Assembly (NCBI GenBank): GCA_949286245.1
Contig: CASECF010000066.1
Location: 1 to 49,043, forward strand
DNA length: 49,043 bases
Direction: 5' to 3'
Source: an uncultured Alphaproteobacteria bacterium
GTDB lineage: Bacteria > Pseudomonadota > Alphaproteobacteria > CAAHEQ01 > UBA3637
Shown: positions 9,810 to 17,953 of the stretch, piece by piece
How the letters are laid out: each line of letters opens with the position of its first letter
How positions within the stretch are numbered: position 1 is the first letter of the stretch
Program-made: the position numbers and the translations under genes
The notes under the pieces: generated by a model
What the model saw: only the letters and a program-made list of their open reading frames with translations
Database searches by the model: none
Told to the model about the DNA's origin: nothing

Positions 9810-10133
9810 TTAGTTATTTTGTGTCACTTGCCCTTTTTCAGATGGGACACACATAAAATGAGCTGCCTTTGGTGTTAAAAGCTTACAGGAAAATACTGTT
9901 TCATCTTTAAAAACAGCTTTGCGACCGGTTTTTTCACACTCAAGATCCGCCAGCGCCTGAGCCTGATCCAAATCAGACCAAAGGCCATTATAACAAATAA
10001 CCGGATAATCCGGTGTTGAACGACCGATTCTATTGGGAACACCAGCCTCCCGTCTCGAGTCCACGAATGGTTGAACTTGGGAACAAGAAAAACAGAAAAG
10101 AGTTAGACAAAGGAATAAAATACTTTTTTTCAT
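9810..10133 (-). CDS. Small lipoprotein, unknown function
   Basis: 107 residues with a lipoprotein signal (LFCFSCSQ, acceptor Cys17). The mature part has the phrase YPVICYNGLWSDLDQAQALADLECEKTGRKAVF, in which paired Cys and an Ala/Leu/Glu helix recall small alphaproteobacterial lipoproteins; I cannot name the family. The ATG overlaps the mscS stop by 4 bases (ATGA), so it is translated with the channel gene and may sit in the same envelope-stress context. Confidence 0.65.
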   Translation of the reverse strand: MKKSILFLCLTLFCFSCSQVQPFVDSRREAGVPNRIGRSTPDYPVICYNGLWSDLDQAQALADLECEKTGRKAVFKDETVFSCKLLTPKAAHFMCVPSEKGQVTQNN

Positions 10134-11284
10134 TTTTGTACCAACGTGGAAGATACAGAGACATTATTCTCTGATTGAGAGTCAAAGATTTGTTTTTTTT
10201 CTTCTGATGTAAGCGGTTTTTCTTCTTCCTGTTTGATCAGAGATAAACGATCCGCAAAATGGACAACCCGCTGTGGGAAAGGAATCTCGATTCCTTCTTT
10301 ATTAAAAGCATCTAAAATCGAGAACATTAAATTACTTTTAACAGTCCCCTTGTTCATAACATTTTGGACAATACATCGCAGTTCAAAATTAAGACTATTA
10401 TCGGCAAATTCGGTAAACCAGACATACGGAGCGGGCTTACTCAAGACCTGCGGTTCTTGAGCGGCACAATCCAACAAGATCTGGCGGACTTTTTTCACAT
10501 CCGAATCATAGCTGACACCGACAGGTACAATAACACGGCCATACATATCCGAATGTGTCCAGTTGGTTAGATCCGTTGATAAAATGTTTGCATTCGGGAT
10601 TAAAATGGAGGCTTTATCAAATGTTTCAATTTCGGTCGAACGAATATTAATTTTACGGACAATTCCTTCATTTCCACCGACAACAACCCAATCCCCCTCT
10701 TTAATGGGGCGTTCAAATAAAATCAACAAGCCGGAGACAAAATTATTTACAATATTCTGCAATCCAAACCCGATACCGACCGACAGAGCACCAAAAACGA
10801 TTGCCAAATTTTTAAAATCCAATCCCATAATGGAGAGACCAACCAAAAGGGCCACCAACCCCCCGACATATCCGATAATTGTCACGATCGAGCTTTGCGC
10901 TGCAACATCAATGTTGGTACGAGATAAAACACGATCACGGATAAAATACTTAACAACACGTGTCAAATAGAGTGTTGCCAAAAAGAACAACAAGCCCTGA
11001 ACAACTGAATCAAAAGAAATTCTTGTTCCCTTAACAGAGGAGAACAAATTATCCCACACAGTCGGATTTCTCCATCCATAAGTAAACAGTATTAAAGCAA
11101 TAATAAAAATAAGGAACTTACTGAGTAAATATCGAACAATCTTTAATGTTGTCAAAAACAGCGGATACACCCACTTTAAAGCGACTAGGCCAATAAATGT
11201 TTCCTTTCTGAAGAACCATGCCCAAAACCGCCGAAACAAACTACCTGATTTTTGAGCAATGGGCTGTTCTGATATTTCATCCAT
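10130..11284 (-). CDS. MscS-family mechanosensitive channel
   Basis: 384 residues from the ATG at 11284, preferred because GGGAGA lies 7 bases upstream; a GTG 7 codons earlier is possible. About four hydrophobic spans precede the conserved pore and beta-domain region: VFGALSVGIGFGLQNIVNNF (pore helix), then FERPIKEGDWVVVG, VRKINIRSTEIETFD and LIPNANILS. The C-terminal vestibule domain is present. MscS homologues open under membrane tension to release solutes. It lies 30 bases downstream of the carD-like gene and overlaps the small lipoprotein gene. Confidence 0.92.
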   Translation of the reverse strand: MDEISEQPIAQKSGSLFRRFWAWFFRKETFIGLVALKWVYPLFLTTLKIVRYLLSKFLIFIIALILFTYGWRNPTVWDNLFSSVKGTRISFDSVVQGLLFFLATLYLTRVVKYFIRDRVLSRTNIDVAAQSSIVTIIGYVGGLVALLVGLSIMGLDFKNLAIVFGALSVGIGFGLQNIVNNFVSGLLILFERPIKEGDWVVVGGNEGIVRKINIRSTEIETFDKASILIPNANILSTDLTNWTHSDMYGRVIVPVGVSYDSDVKKVRQILLDCAAQEPQVLSKPAPYVWFTEFADNSLNFELRCIVQNVMNKGTVKSNLMFSILDAFNKEGIEIPFPQRVVHFADRLSLIKQEEEKPLTSEEKKQIFDSQSENNVSVSSTLVQK

Positions 11285-11314
11285 GAGACGTCTCCCGAAA
11301 TCCACCTTTAGAAA

Positions 11315-11833
11315 CTACTTTGAGACACTGGTGGAGACTCTGTTTTGTAGGATACCCTGCAATTTTAAAGATGCTTCTTCTTCTTTGAGCTGATTGACAA
11401 CGGCATATTCCGAGACAAACCGTCCCATTGCCTGATCATAAATTTGTCTTTCACTGTAAGTTTGCTCACTTTTTGTCGGATCCTTATACAAATCCCGCAA
11501 AACTTCCGCCATAGCGATCGGATCACCGGAATTGATTTTAAGCGTATACTCTTGAGATCGTTTACTCCATTGTAAACGTTTCACTTTAGCCTTTCCTTTA
11601 AGAATACGAACGGCAGAATCCATAACGGCAGGAGTTGCAATTTGACGCAATCCGGTTTTTTGAGCATTAGAGAGAGGGATTCGCAACATAAGTTTATCTT
11701 TATTAAAATCAATAGCGATGAGCTCAAGATTTTGTCCGCCGACCGAGGTTGTTTGAATTTCTTTGACCTGTCCGACACCATGCGCCGGATAAACAACAAA
11801 ATCTCCCGGATTAAAAGTGTAATCTTTTGACAT
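11315..11833 (-). CDS. carD: CarD/CdnL-family transcription regulator
   Basis: 172 residues from the ATG at 11833 (AAGGAAC upstream); the longer frame to 11932 runs through the likely promoter. The N-terminal RNA-polymerase-interaction domain reads FNPGDFVVYPAHGVGQV near residues 8-24, followed by LRIPLSNAQKTGLR. The C-terminal helical part has LKGKAKVKRLQWSKRSQEY and AEVLRDLYKD, typical of the DNA-binding domain. CarD proteins bind the RNAP beta subunit and stabilise open complexes, usually at rRNA and growth genes. It is a housekeeping regulator in Alphaproteobacteria. Confidence 0.92.
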   Translation of the reverse strand: MSKDYTFNPGDFVVYPAHGVGQVKEIQTTSVGGQNLELIAIDFNKDKLMLRIPLSNAQKTGLRQIATPAVMDSAVRILKGKAKVKRLQWSKRSQEYTLKINSGDPIAMAEVLRDLYKDPTKSEQTYSERQIYDQAMGRFVSEYAVVNQLKEEEASLKLQGILQNRVSTSVSK

Positions 11834-11867
11834 GTTAACGAGTTCCTTTCCTTTGATTAACGGGGAG

Positions 11868-11896
11868 AGTATATCACATTTTTTTAATTTTGAAAA
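11868..11896 (-). promoter_or_regulatory. Likely promoter of the carD gene
   Basis: On the minus strand TATACT (11868-11873) is preceded by TGTGA and, 17 bases upstream, by a weak TTTTCA (11891-11896). Located 35 bases upstream of the ATG. Confidence 0.45.
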
Positions 11897-12011
11897 CACC
11901 CAGAAGTCATTTTTTTTATAAAAATCCGTCATTATGCTTCATTTTTGAGAAAAAAAGAGAAAAAGAAGAAAAGCTCTCCGGAATAAAAAGAGGAATATTT
12001 AGAAAAAAAAC

Positions 12012-12041
12012 TTGATTTTAGAAAGATAAATATGATATACT
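12012..12041 (+). promoter_or_regulatory. Promoter of the tRNA(CAU) gene
   Basis: TTGATT (12012-12017), 18-base spacer, TATACT (12036-12041), ending 20 bases before the tRNA. The same TTGATT...TATACT pair stands before the tRNA-Gly gene at 44839. Confidence 0.7.
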
Positions 12042-12061
12042 TTTCTCACTCAAGGTGAGAA

Positions 12062-12138
12062 GGGCCTGTAGCTCAGTTGGTTAGAGCTGTCCGCTCATAA
12101 CGGATAGGTCGTGGGTTCAAGTCCTACCGGGCCCACCA
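12062..12138 (+). tRNA. tRNA with CAU anticodon (tRNA-Ile2 or elongator tRNA-Met)
   Basis: 77 bases including an encoded CCA. The acceptor stem GGGCCTG pairs with CGGGCCC (one G-U), followed by the D-arm GCTCAGTTGGTTAGAGC, anticodon loop CTCATAA and T-arm GTGGG-TTCAAGT-CCTAC. The CAU anticodon alone cannot separate Met from lysidine-modified Ile2. The GGGCC... acceptor and the anticodon-stem sequence look more like Ile2 to me, with moderate certainty. An intrinsic terminator follows directly. Confidence 0.92.
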
Positions 12139-12141
12139 AGT

Positions 12142-12167
12142 ACCTCGTTTTATACGAGGTTTTTTTA
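12142..12167 (+). terminator. Intrinsic terminator after tRNA(CAU)
   Basis: ACCTCG (12142-12147) pairs with CGAGGT (12155-12160), then seven more T. Confidence 0.85.
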
Positions 12168-12400
12168 TATTTGTAAGATACACAAAAAACTACATTTATA
12201 AGCTTTTTTGATGTTGCCGTCTCTTTTAGTCTGTTTAATATCTTTTTTCTCCGTCGTTTTGATATTTACATTTCGAAAAAGATACTTTTGATCTGATCAC
12301 AACCAGACCAATAATTCCTCAATCCAATCTTTTCTGAAAACATAATTTCAGGTCTTGTTTCTATCATTTACATCATACTTTTGTCAAACGCAGTAAACGA

Positions 12401-14461
12401 TTAAATTTCGGGAATACCGATTCTTCTCAAATAGTCAAATGTTTCATCATAATATTGAGGCTTGCGTGTATCATCTTCCGAATTGCCTTCCGGAACACAG
12501 ATAATCATTCCCTGTCTGGCCCTTGTTAACAAAACACGATAGGCGTTGATCTGAAAAGCCTTCCTCTCTTCGGAGCGAATATTTTGCCACTTGTTCCCGA
12601 TAAACGCATAATTGCCCCAATGATTATCTTCACGCCGTAAATCTCCATCCCACACAACACAAGTCCAATCCAATTCCAAACCCTGAACATCAAACTCGGA
12701 GGCAGCATCCTCCAAAAACAAAGAAGAGCGAATATCACTGATATCATCTAAAAACCAATGAACCGTGTCCGGTTTACATCTAACATCGATCGAAAGAGGT
12801 CGCAGTCTTTGTGCTTGTGAAGAGACCAACAATCCATATCTTTCCGATCCCCTTTTTTTATTTTTAAGCCATTGTTTAGCCTTATCCAAAGAGCGTGTGG
12901 TACAAATCGGATACTTCTCTAAAATGGCATTCAACACTCTTCCGGCGGTCAAAACATCTCCTTCCAAAAAGGCATGAACAAAAGAAGAGACCTGTTCTGC
13001 TCGAAATGAGCGCATAGAAACCGATAAATGCAAATCTGCCTTTTTCCGTACATTCGGTAATGTATGCAAAAGATCATCCACTTCATCTTCGGCATATTCT
13101 TTTCCGGCTAAACGATCAGAAATAAACACATTCCAGTTCGAAAACCGATTATTGACGGCTCTTAACCATTCGGCAATTCCGGCTTCTCCGGTATTTATTT
13201 CTTGTCCGCCACCAACCAAGCAGACAATAACCGCCCAATCTTGACGCAAGTTTAAAGACCAAATTAAAAATTCGGGCTCGGACATCGGAAAATCTTGAAT
13301 GCCTTGTTTGCGTTTTAACCATCCGGCCAGTTGTTGTTTGGTCCAGGCTCGTTGTGCTTCATCAAAAATAGCGACATGTTCAACTTCGGAATATCCGTCT
13401 GTTTGATGTTTTTTTATTTTGGAAGGATCTATTTCCAACACTCCGTTTTGTATTGGTTTTTTAAGCTTATTTAAAGAAGCATTGCGGTAATGATGAACAA
13501 TCTGAATAAAAGATCTGACACTCCTGCGTGCCTCCGTCAAATGATACCGCTTTTCGGGATTTTTAAGTTCTTCTTGTCTCTTTTTATCTCGAGCCAAGGC
13601 TTCGCTCAATACATCCACCAACGGTTGATTACCTGACAAATAAACCGCCAAAGCGTTTTCCCCCTTTTCGTTTTCTCTCAATTGACGAACGGCGATATTT
13701 AACCCGACCAATGTTTTACCGGCCCCCGGTACACCCGTAATAAAGCATATTGACTTTTGAGAATTGTCTCGTGAGAAGTCAATAATTCGTTGCACAAAAT
13801 CCGTTGTTTTCTTTAAACTCTCACCGGAGGCTTCCGATCGCGTTATCTCTTCAACCGAATGATTCAGATATAAAGAACTGGCCGCCTGAATAATCGTTGG
13901 TGTCGGCATATAGCGACTACGTGCAAAATCGGATAAATCAAGACAAGAACCATATTTCTCAAGTATGTTATGAAGAACCGAAAGAAAATAATCGGCAGAA
14001 CAGAGTACCGGTTCAAAAACCATATCATGATAGCATGAAAAAACAAAGCGAGAGGTCTTTTCTTGGGCCTCGGTTGCAATCAAAACCGGAACAATTACAG
14101 CCCTCCGACTTTCCTCATGAAAATTCTTTAAATCAAGAGCATAATCCCAAACTTGTTCTATATCTGGACGCAAATATTCTTTGGCCCCCACCTTAAACTC
14201 CAAAACAAAGATAACTCCTTTGATAAGGAGCACCACATCGATCCTTTTACCCAACCGCGGAATAGAGTATTCAAACAAAATTTGTCCGGATTGATTTTGT
14301 AAAACTCGCTTTAAAAAAGAAATCTCATACATCCACGCATTGCGCTGTAAATCGGTTAAATCAAAAGGGGAAAATTGTGCTAAATTTCCAAGAATCTCAC
14401 TATCGCTGTCTTGTAAAAATTTTTCTATTGAATTTGCGTAAAAGAAACGATTCAGAGCCAA
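12401..14461 (-). CDS. DUF2075-type P-loop helicase/NTPase with N-terminal PD-(D/E)xK nuclease-like domain
   Basis: 686 residues from a TTG start with AGGTAAGAA upstream. The N-terminal domain has RIDVVLL (Asp75) and VFVLEFKVG-like FVLEFKVG (Glu88, Lys90), the D...ExK pattern of PD-(D/E)xK nucleases. Walker A GVPGAGKT is at 243-250, the Walker B-like IFDEAQRAW near 363, and a C-terminal helicase motif VI (LLTRARQGM). This matches the DUF2075/Schlafen-like superfamily 1 helicase group, often found in accessory loci; a role in DNA repair or phage defence is inference only. It is flanked by gaps of about 260 and 156 bases and stands as a single gene. Confidence 0.82.
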   Translation of the reverse strand: MALNRFFYANSIEKFLQDSDSEILGNLAQFSPFDLTDLQRNAWMYEISFLKRVLQNQSGQILFEYSIPRLGKRIDVVLLIKGVIFVLEFKVGAKEYLRPDIEQVWDYALDLKNFHEESRRAVIVPVLIATEAQEKTSRFVFSCYHDMVFEPVLCSADYFLSVLHNILEKYGSCLDLSDFARSRYMPTPTIIQAASSLYLNHSVEEITRSEASGESLKKTTDFVQRIIDFSRDNSQKSICFITGVPGAGKTLVGLNIAVRQLRENEKGENALAVYLSGNQPLVDVLSEALARDKKRQEELKNPEKRYHLTEARRSVRSFIQIVHHYRNASLNKLKKPIQNGVLEIDPSKIKKHQTDGYSEVEHVAIFDEAQRAWTKQQLAGWLKRKQGIQDFPMSEPEFLIWSLNLRQDWAVIVCLVGGGQEINTGEAGIAEWLRAVNNRFSNWNVFISDRLAGKEYAEDEVDDLLHTLPNVRKKADLHLSVSMRSFRAEQVSSFVHAFLEGDVLTAGRVLNAILEKYPICTTRSLDKAKQWLKNKKRGSERYGLLVSSQAQRLRPLSIDVRCKPDTVHWFLDDISDIRSSLFLEDAASEFDVQGLELDWTCVVWDGDLRREDNHWGNYAFIGNKWQNIRSEERKAFQINAYRVLLTRARQGMIICVPEGNSEDDTRKPQYYDETFDYLRRIGIPEI

Positions 14462-14617
14462 TTTCTTACCTATCCATAAACCATGTCGCTTCTCAGATGA
14501 TACAAATGGATCGTCTTTGTTGTCAACGATTATTTAAAATGACCATTCATTTTTCGCTTTATAAATTTTTCTTTCGGGGACCTCGTGTCATTCAAATAAT
14601 TCGGGTTATTATTTCAA

Positions 14618-15523
14618 TTATTTTTCTGAACAGATATGATTTTTAAACTTTTTTAAAATATCCATCACATTCTTTTTATATTTTTTTCTTGTCTCGGGAA
14701 CGCTTAAATGTTGCACAAATAAAACCAACGTGTCAAGTGTGATATTCGGATAATGTTTTTGCATATTCATAAGGGCAACTTCCTCATTCGGGGTATGATC
14801 ATCAAAGCCCTCTAATTCTACCGCTTGACGAAGCGGAACATAATAAACTCTATTCACATAAACAACTTCCGCAAACCGTTCGTTCGGACAATCCCTATAA
14901 ACAAGAAAACCTTTATGAACAAAACCTTCGTTCAAGCGAATTGTCGATATTTTTTCACCCGATAACAGAGCCTCCCATCGTCGCTCTACCAAATGCAACC
15001 ACTGTTGTTCCGGATTTTGAGCCTGTTTCACAAATGCCAGAATAACTTCTGCGGTTTCTTCCGGTGTTTGAGTTGTATTATTGATGATTAAATCGGCAAA
15101 CTCACGGTTATGATATCCTTCCTCATACATCTGACGAATACGGTTCTTTTCCCATTCCGTTAATGATCGCATTCCCCTATTCCTTAGACAAGTTTCCAAA
15201 TCGGGAGCTAACGTGATATTTAAAAATTGTGTTTGATCATCGGCAAAAGCTTGCCACCTTTTAAAATCTTTTTCGGTCATCGGATAGGCAAAAATAACCA
15301 CATCATGGGTCTTTGATTTTTTATATTCCGTCAACTGATGATCCAACCGTTTACGTCGCTCTTCCCAACCGGCCCGTCTTTCAAGCCCCAAAGAGGCCTC
15401 CTCCTCATCGCTCATCAGATCATCCACCTCTATAAAAACGGCATTAGGAATTTTTTGAACCAAAAGTTTGGAAACCGTTGTTTTCCCCGAATTAATGGGA
15501 CCATTGACATTCAATATCAGCAT
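14618..15523 (-). CDS. P-loop kinase fused to an ASCH-like domain
   Basis: 301 residues. The N-terminal half is a small-molecule-kinase-type P-loop protein: Walker A GPINSGKT at 8-15, then DDLMSDEE and a later LRNRGMRSLTEW lid-like segment. From about residue 173 a second domain starts with HLVERRWEALLSGEKISTIRL and continues with AEVVYVNRVYYVPLRQAVELEGF and a YPNITLDTLVLFVQ end, the pattern of ASCH (RNA- or nucleotide-binding, PUA-like) domains. I infer that a modified nucleotide or RNA end is the substrate. It lies 2 bases after the GNAT gene stop, so they form a two-gene operon. Confidence 0.75.
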   Translation of the reverse strand: MLILNVNGPINSGKTTVSKLLVQKIPNAVFIEVDDLMSDEEEASLGLERRAGWEERRKRLDHQLTEYKKSKTHDVVIFAYPMTEKDFKRWQAFADDQTQFLNITLAPDLETCLRNRGMRSLTEWEKNRIRQMYEEGYHNREFADLIINNTTQTPEETAEVILAFVKQAQNPEQQWLHLVERRWEALLSGEKISTIRLNEGFVHKGFLVYRDCPNERFAEVVYVNRVYYVPLRQAVELEGFDDHTPNEEVALMNMQKHYPNITLDTLVLFVQHLSVPETRKKYKKNVMDILKKFKNHICSEK

Positions 15524-15525
15524 TT

Positions 15526-16002
15526 TTATAACTCCTTTTCAAATCGTATAATGGGAAGATTGTATTTCCACATTTTTTCTTTTCCAATCACCGGAGATAG
15601 TCCCATTTTTTGATAGAACCCAATAGAGGGTCCGTTTTTTAACGTCCAAACAATCAATTTATGAAAGCCTTTTTCTTTTTTATCGGAACATAATGTCGAG
15701 ATCAACAGGGATCCTCCCCCTTTATGTTGAAAATGAGGATGAACATACAGGACTTGAATTTCAAATGCATTCGGTTCGGGATAAACGACATACGCAAATC
15801 CGATAATCTGATCATTTTCTTCCGCAACCCAACATTCAACTTTTTGAATATTCGCTTTTGTCCGTTGAATGTGTTCCTCATCAGCCATCATCTGATCTAA
15901 TTCATCATCCGGTAAATAACCTCGATATGAGGTTTGATAGGTGGTCACATGAATGGTTTTAATAACTTGCGCATCCTCCGGAACGGCTCGACGAATTTTC
16001 AT
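15526..16002 (-). CDS. GNAT-family N-acetyltransferase
   Basis: 158 residues from the ATG at 16002, chosen for the GAGGGA seven bases upstream rather than the ATG at 16026. It opens with MKIRRAVPEDAQVIKTIH, the usual GNAT beginning. The acetyl-CoA pyrophosphate loop is HFQHKGGGSLLI (Q-x-x-G-x-G/G variant), followed by LIVWTLKNGPSIGFYQKMG, the family beta5-alpha4 segment. The substrate cannot be predicted. Together with the kinase-ASCH gene directly downstream it may be a modification pair, but that is only context. Confidence 0.88.
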   Translation of the reverse strand: MKIRRAVPEDAQVIKTIHVTTYQTSYRGYLPDDELDQMMADEEHIQRTKANIQKVECWVAEENDQIIGFAYVVYPEPNAFEIQVLYVHPHFQHKGGGSLLISTLCSDKKEKGFHKLIVWTLKNGPSIGFYQKMGLSPVIGKEKMWKYNLPIIRFEKEL

Positions 16003-16329
16003 CTTGATCCCTCTCCTCCATAACAAAATAATCCTTTAAAAGGATATAAAAAAGAAATCAAAAAATCAAAGAAAATCTATTTTCTTATGTCTCTATAACA
16101 CCTTAAAAGGATTTAGATTTTTCCTTTTTCCGGAAACACGCCTTCATTATTGTCATACATCAGAATTGAAATACTGCTTATCCCTTCTCTTTTAGTATTT
16201 TTAATGTCAACACAAAATACATATACTCATACAATTATTGAAATAAAAAATGCCCCTTGGAAAATATTTTTTCTTATTTTGAAATCAAAATTTCAAGCAT
16301 TTCTACAATAAAATGCAAAATAAAAATCA

Positions 16330-16358
16330 TTGCAAAAAAGAGAAAAACATCATATAGT
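16330..16358 (+). promoter_or_regulatory. Promoter of the pseudopilin leader
   Basis: TTGCAA (16330-16335), exactly 17 bases, then TATAGT (16353-16358). Transcription would start near 16365, just before the first leader hairpin and about 244 bases ahead of the ATG at 16609. Upstream bases 16003-16329 hold no gene; a 15-bp ATCCTTT-A-AAAGGAT dyad lies near 16031-16045. Confidence 0.7.
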
Positions 16359-16364
16359 TAAACC

Positions 16365-16592
16365 AACCAAACACCTGTTTGGCCATGCATCCCAAAAGGT
16401 GCAGGGGCGTCAGAAACCCTTACATAAGCGGTAATGTAAAATGATAACATTACTGAATTTTTACCCCGATATGGGTCGGGGAGCTTGTGATGTATGTTCA
16501 GAGAGTACTTACTCTTAAAGATCACGAGGTCATCTCTTATGTATGATTTCTGAACTCTCCGACCGCCTTTTGTGAGGCGGTTGTTTTTATCA
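16365..16592 (+). ncRNA. Structured leader RNA or attenuator of the pseudopilin gene
   Basis: Perfect hairpins follow one another: CCAAAC/GTTTGG (16367-16382), GTAATGT/ACATTAC (16431-16453), CCCCGA/TCGGGG (16464-16481), and GTTCAGA/TCTGAAC (16496-16502 with 16549-16555) enclosing GAGT-ACTT-ACTC (16503-16514). The last element is a terminator, CCGCC/GGCGG (16563-16580) followed by a T-rich tail, ending about 17 bases before the ATG. This layout fits an attenuator, riboswitch-like leader or small RNA. It does not match any riboswitch consensus I can recall. Confidence 0.65.
16562..16589 (+). terminator. Terminator between leader RNA and pseudopilin start
   Basis: ACCGCC (16562-16567) pairs with GGCGGT (16576-16581), followed by TGTTTTTA. 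It sits before, not after, a gene on the same strand, so conditional readthrough is likely. Confidence 0.8.
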
Positions 16593-16608
16593 ATAACGGG
16601 AGTAAAAA

Positions 16609-17721
16609 ATGGAACAACATAACTCAAAAGAAATCCAAACAAGTCGTGGATACACAATGGTGGAAATGATCGGGGTTCTGGCTATTATCGGCGTTTTATC
16701 GATCGGAGCCGTCTTTGGTATTTCCTATGCGTTTGATAAATATAAGGCAAACGAAATATTAAACGATCTAATTTGGCGGGCAACAGAGCTTAAAAATCTC
16801 GAAAAAAAGAATTTAGATGAATGGCAATCCGAAAAAACAATCTATCCGATTGATCTCACAAACGAGATGGCTCTTCGAACAACAGGACTTCCAAAACGAG
16901 TCTGTCAAATGGTTTTTAATGAACTGATTCAAAAAGCACCTGTGAGTGTGAATGACATTAAATATGAAGTCCCAACATATGGGATTTGCAGTGATGAAGA
17001 AAATGCCGTTGTCTTTCATTTTATGGATTTCTCAACTCCTTGCATTCCGACATGTGCCGAAGAAGAATTTTGTGTGAACGGTATCTGTCTTAAAAACGGG
17101 AAACCGATCATCACAAAAGAATTTGATGAATGCACGCCGGATCAACAATGCCCCGACTGCCAAAGCTGTTCTAATGGAATTTGTATCGGAACCGGCCATA
17201 TCGACGGAGATTCTTGTACCACAATCGATGGGAAAGCCGGTCTTTGTGTTTTTGGAGAATGTCAAGAAACAGGCTGTGATAAAAACAGTGATTGTGCCTC
17301 AAATGAATACTGTGCCAGCCCTAACTCGAGCGGATCTCAAAAATTTCCGACACCCAAATCCGGATCTTGCACCCCGCTTGATTTTGTCCGTGTTCAAATC
17401 AGTGTCAACGGCCAACAAGAAGTCTATTATGTCTCCAATTCAACCATGAGCTGGTATGATGCCGACAGTGCTTGCTCAGCCCTTGGTAAAAAAATGCCGG
17501 AAAGTGTTTCTTTCTTTGTCTCTGACTGGGATGGGACACTCAGCAAAAAGACGTTGAGAGAACGAGCCAAAAAATTAAAAGAGGCCATTGGTAGTTTTTT
17601 TGTCATGACAACTGAAAATCATAGTACTAATACTATTTATAGCGTCGGTCTCTCCAGCGGAAGTATCCCCTATCAAACCAGATATTTTGATTATGACTAC
17701 AACATCGCCGTCTGTTATTAA
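16609..17721 (+). CDS. Pseudopilin with Cys-rich and C-type-lectin-like C-terminal modules
   Basis: 370 residues. The N-terminus is a type IV prepilin signal: SRGYTMVEMIGVLAIIGVL from residue 12, with cleavage expected after Gly14 and a conserved Glu five residues into the mature protein. A pilin-like region runs to about residue 140, then a Cys-rich region (CAEEEFCVNGICL, CPDCQSCSNGICI, CDKNSDCASNEYC), then a lectin-like domain beginning MSWYDADSACSALGKKM and ending in Cys-Tyr. GGGAGTAAAAA precedes the ATG. Such proteins would be exported, processed by a prepilin peptidase and assembled or anchored at the membrane. Homologous C-terminal modules are found at 3-1223. Confidence 0.85.
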   Translation: MEQHNSKEIQTSRGYTMVEMIGVLAIIGVLSIGAVFGISYAFDKYKANEILNDLIWRATELKNLEKKNLDEWQSEKTIYPIDLTNEMALRTTGLPKRVCQMVFNELIQKAPVSVNDIKYEVPTYGICSDEENAVVFHFMDFSTPCIPTCAEEEFCVNGICLKNGKPIITKEFDECTPDQQCPDCQSCSNGICIGTGHIDGDSCTTIDGKAGLCVFGECQETGCDKNSDCASNEYCASPNSSGSQKFPTPKSGSCTPLDFVRVQISVNGQQEVYYVSNSTMSWYDADSACSALGKKMPESVSFFVSDWDGTLSKKTLRERAKKLKEAIGSFFVMTTENHSTNTIYSVGLSSGSIPYQTRYFDYDYNIAVCY

Positions 17722-17764
17722 CAACGGATACCTGATTGGGTCATATCCTAAATATAAAAACCCT

Positions 17765-17799
17765 ATCAAAAGCTCCCTTTTAACACGGGAGCTTTTGAT
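17765..17799 (+). terminator. Hairpin after the pseudopilin gene
   Basis: A 13-bp perfect stem (17765-17777 with 17787-17799) around a 9-nt loop. No T-run follows directly, so it may act as an RNA-protecting hairpin as well as a weak terminator. Confidence 0.6.
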
Positions 17800-17867
17800 C
17801 ACTCTGCTTTTGGTTTTTCTTTCTCTTTTAATTTACTCAATGAAACAATTCAAAAAAATAAAAAAGA

Positions 17868-17896
17868 TTGACACAAAAAATAATTGATGCTATACT
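17868..17896 (+). promoter_or_regulatory. Near-consensus sigma70 promoter
   Basis: TTGACA (17868-17873), 17 bases, TATACT (17891-17896) with an extended -10 TGC. It lies 57 bases upstream of the ATG at 17954. Confidence 0.85.
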
Positions 17897-17953
17897 AAGG
17901 AAAATATCTAATGATATATGATTATAAAAACCTGTTTTTATAGGAGAACCAAA

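Noticed and set aside
9650-9856. Short plus-strand frame inside repeat copy A
   Set aside because: The frame is not kept in the second repeat copy, so it is not a conserved protein.
16365-16592. c-di-GMP riboswitch, tmRNA, RNase P or SRP RNA as identity of the pseudopilin leader
   Set aside because: The conserved sequence blocks of those classes that I can recall are absent; only the general leader-plus-terminator layout agrees with a riboswitch.
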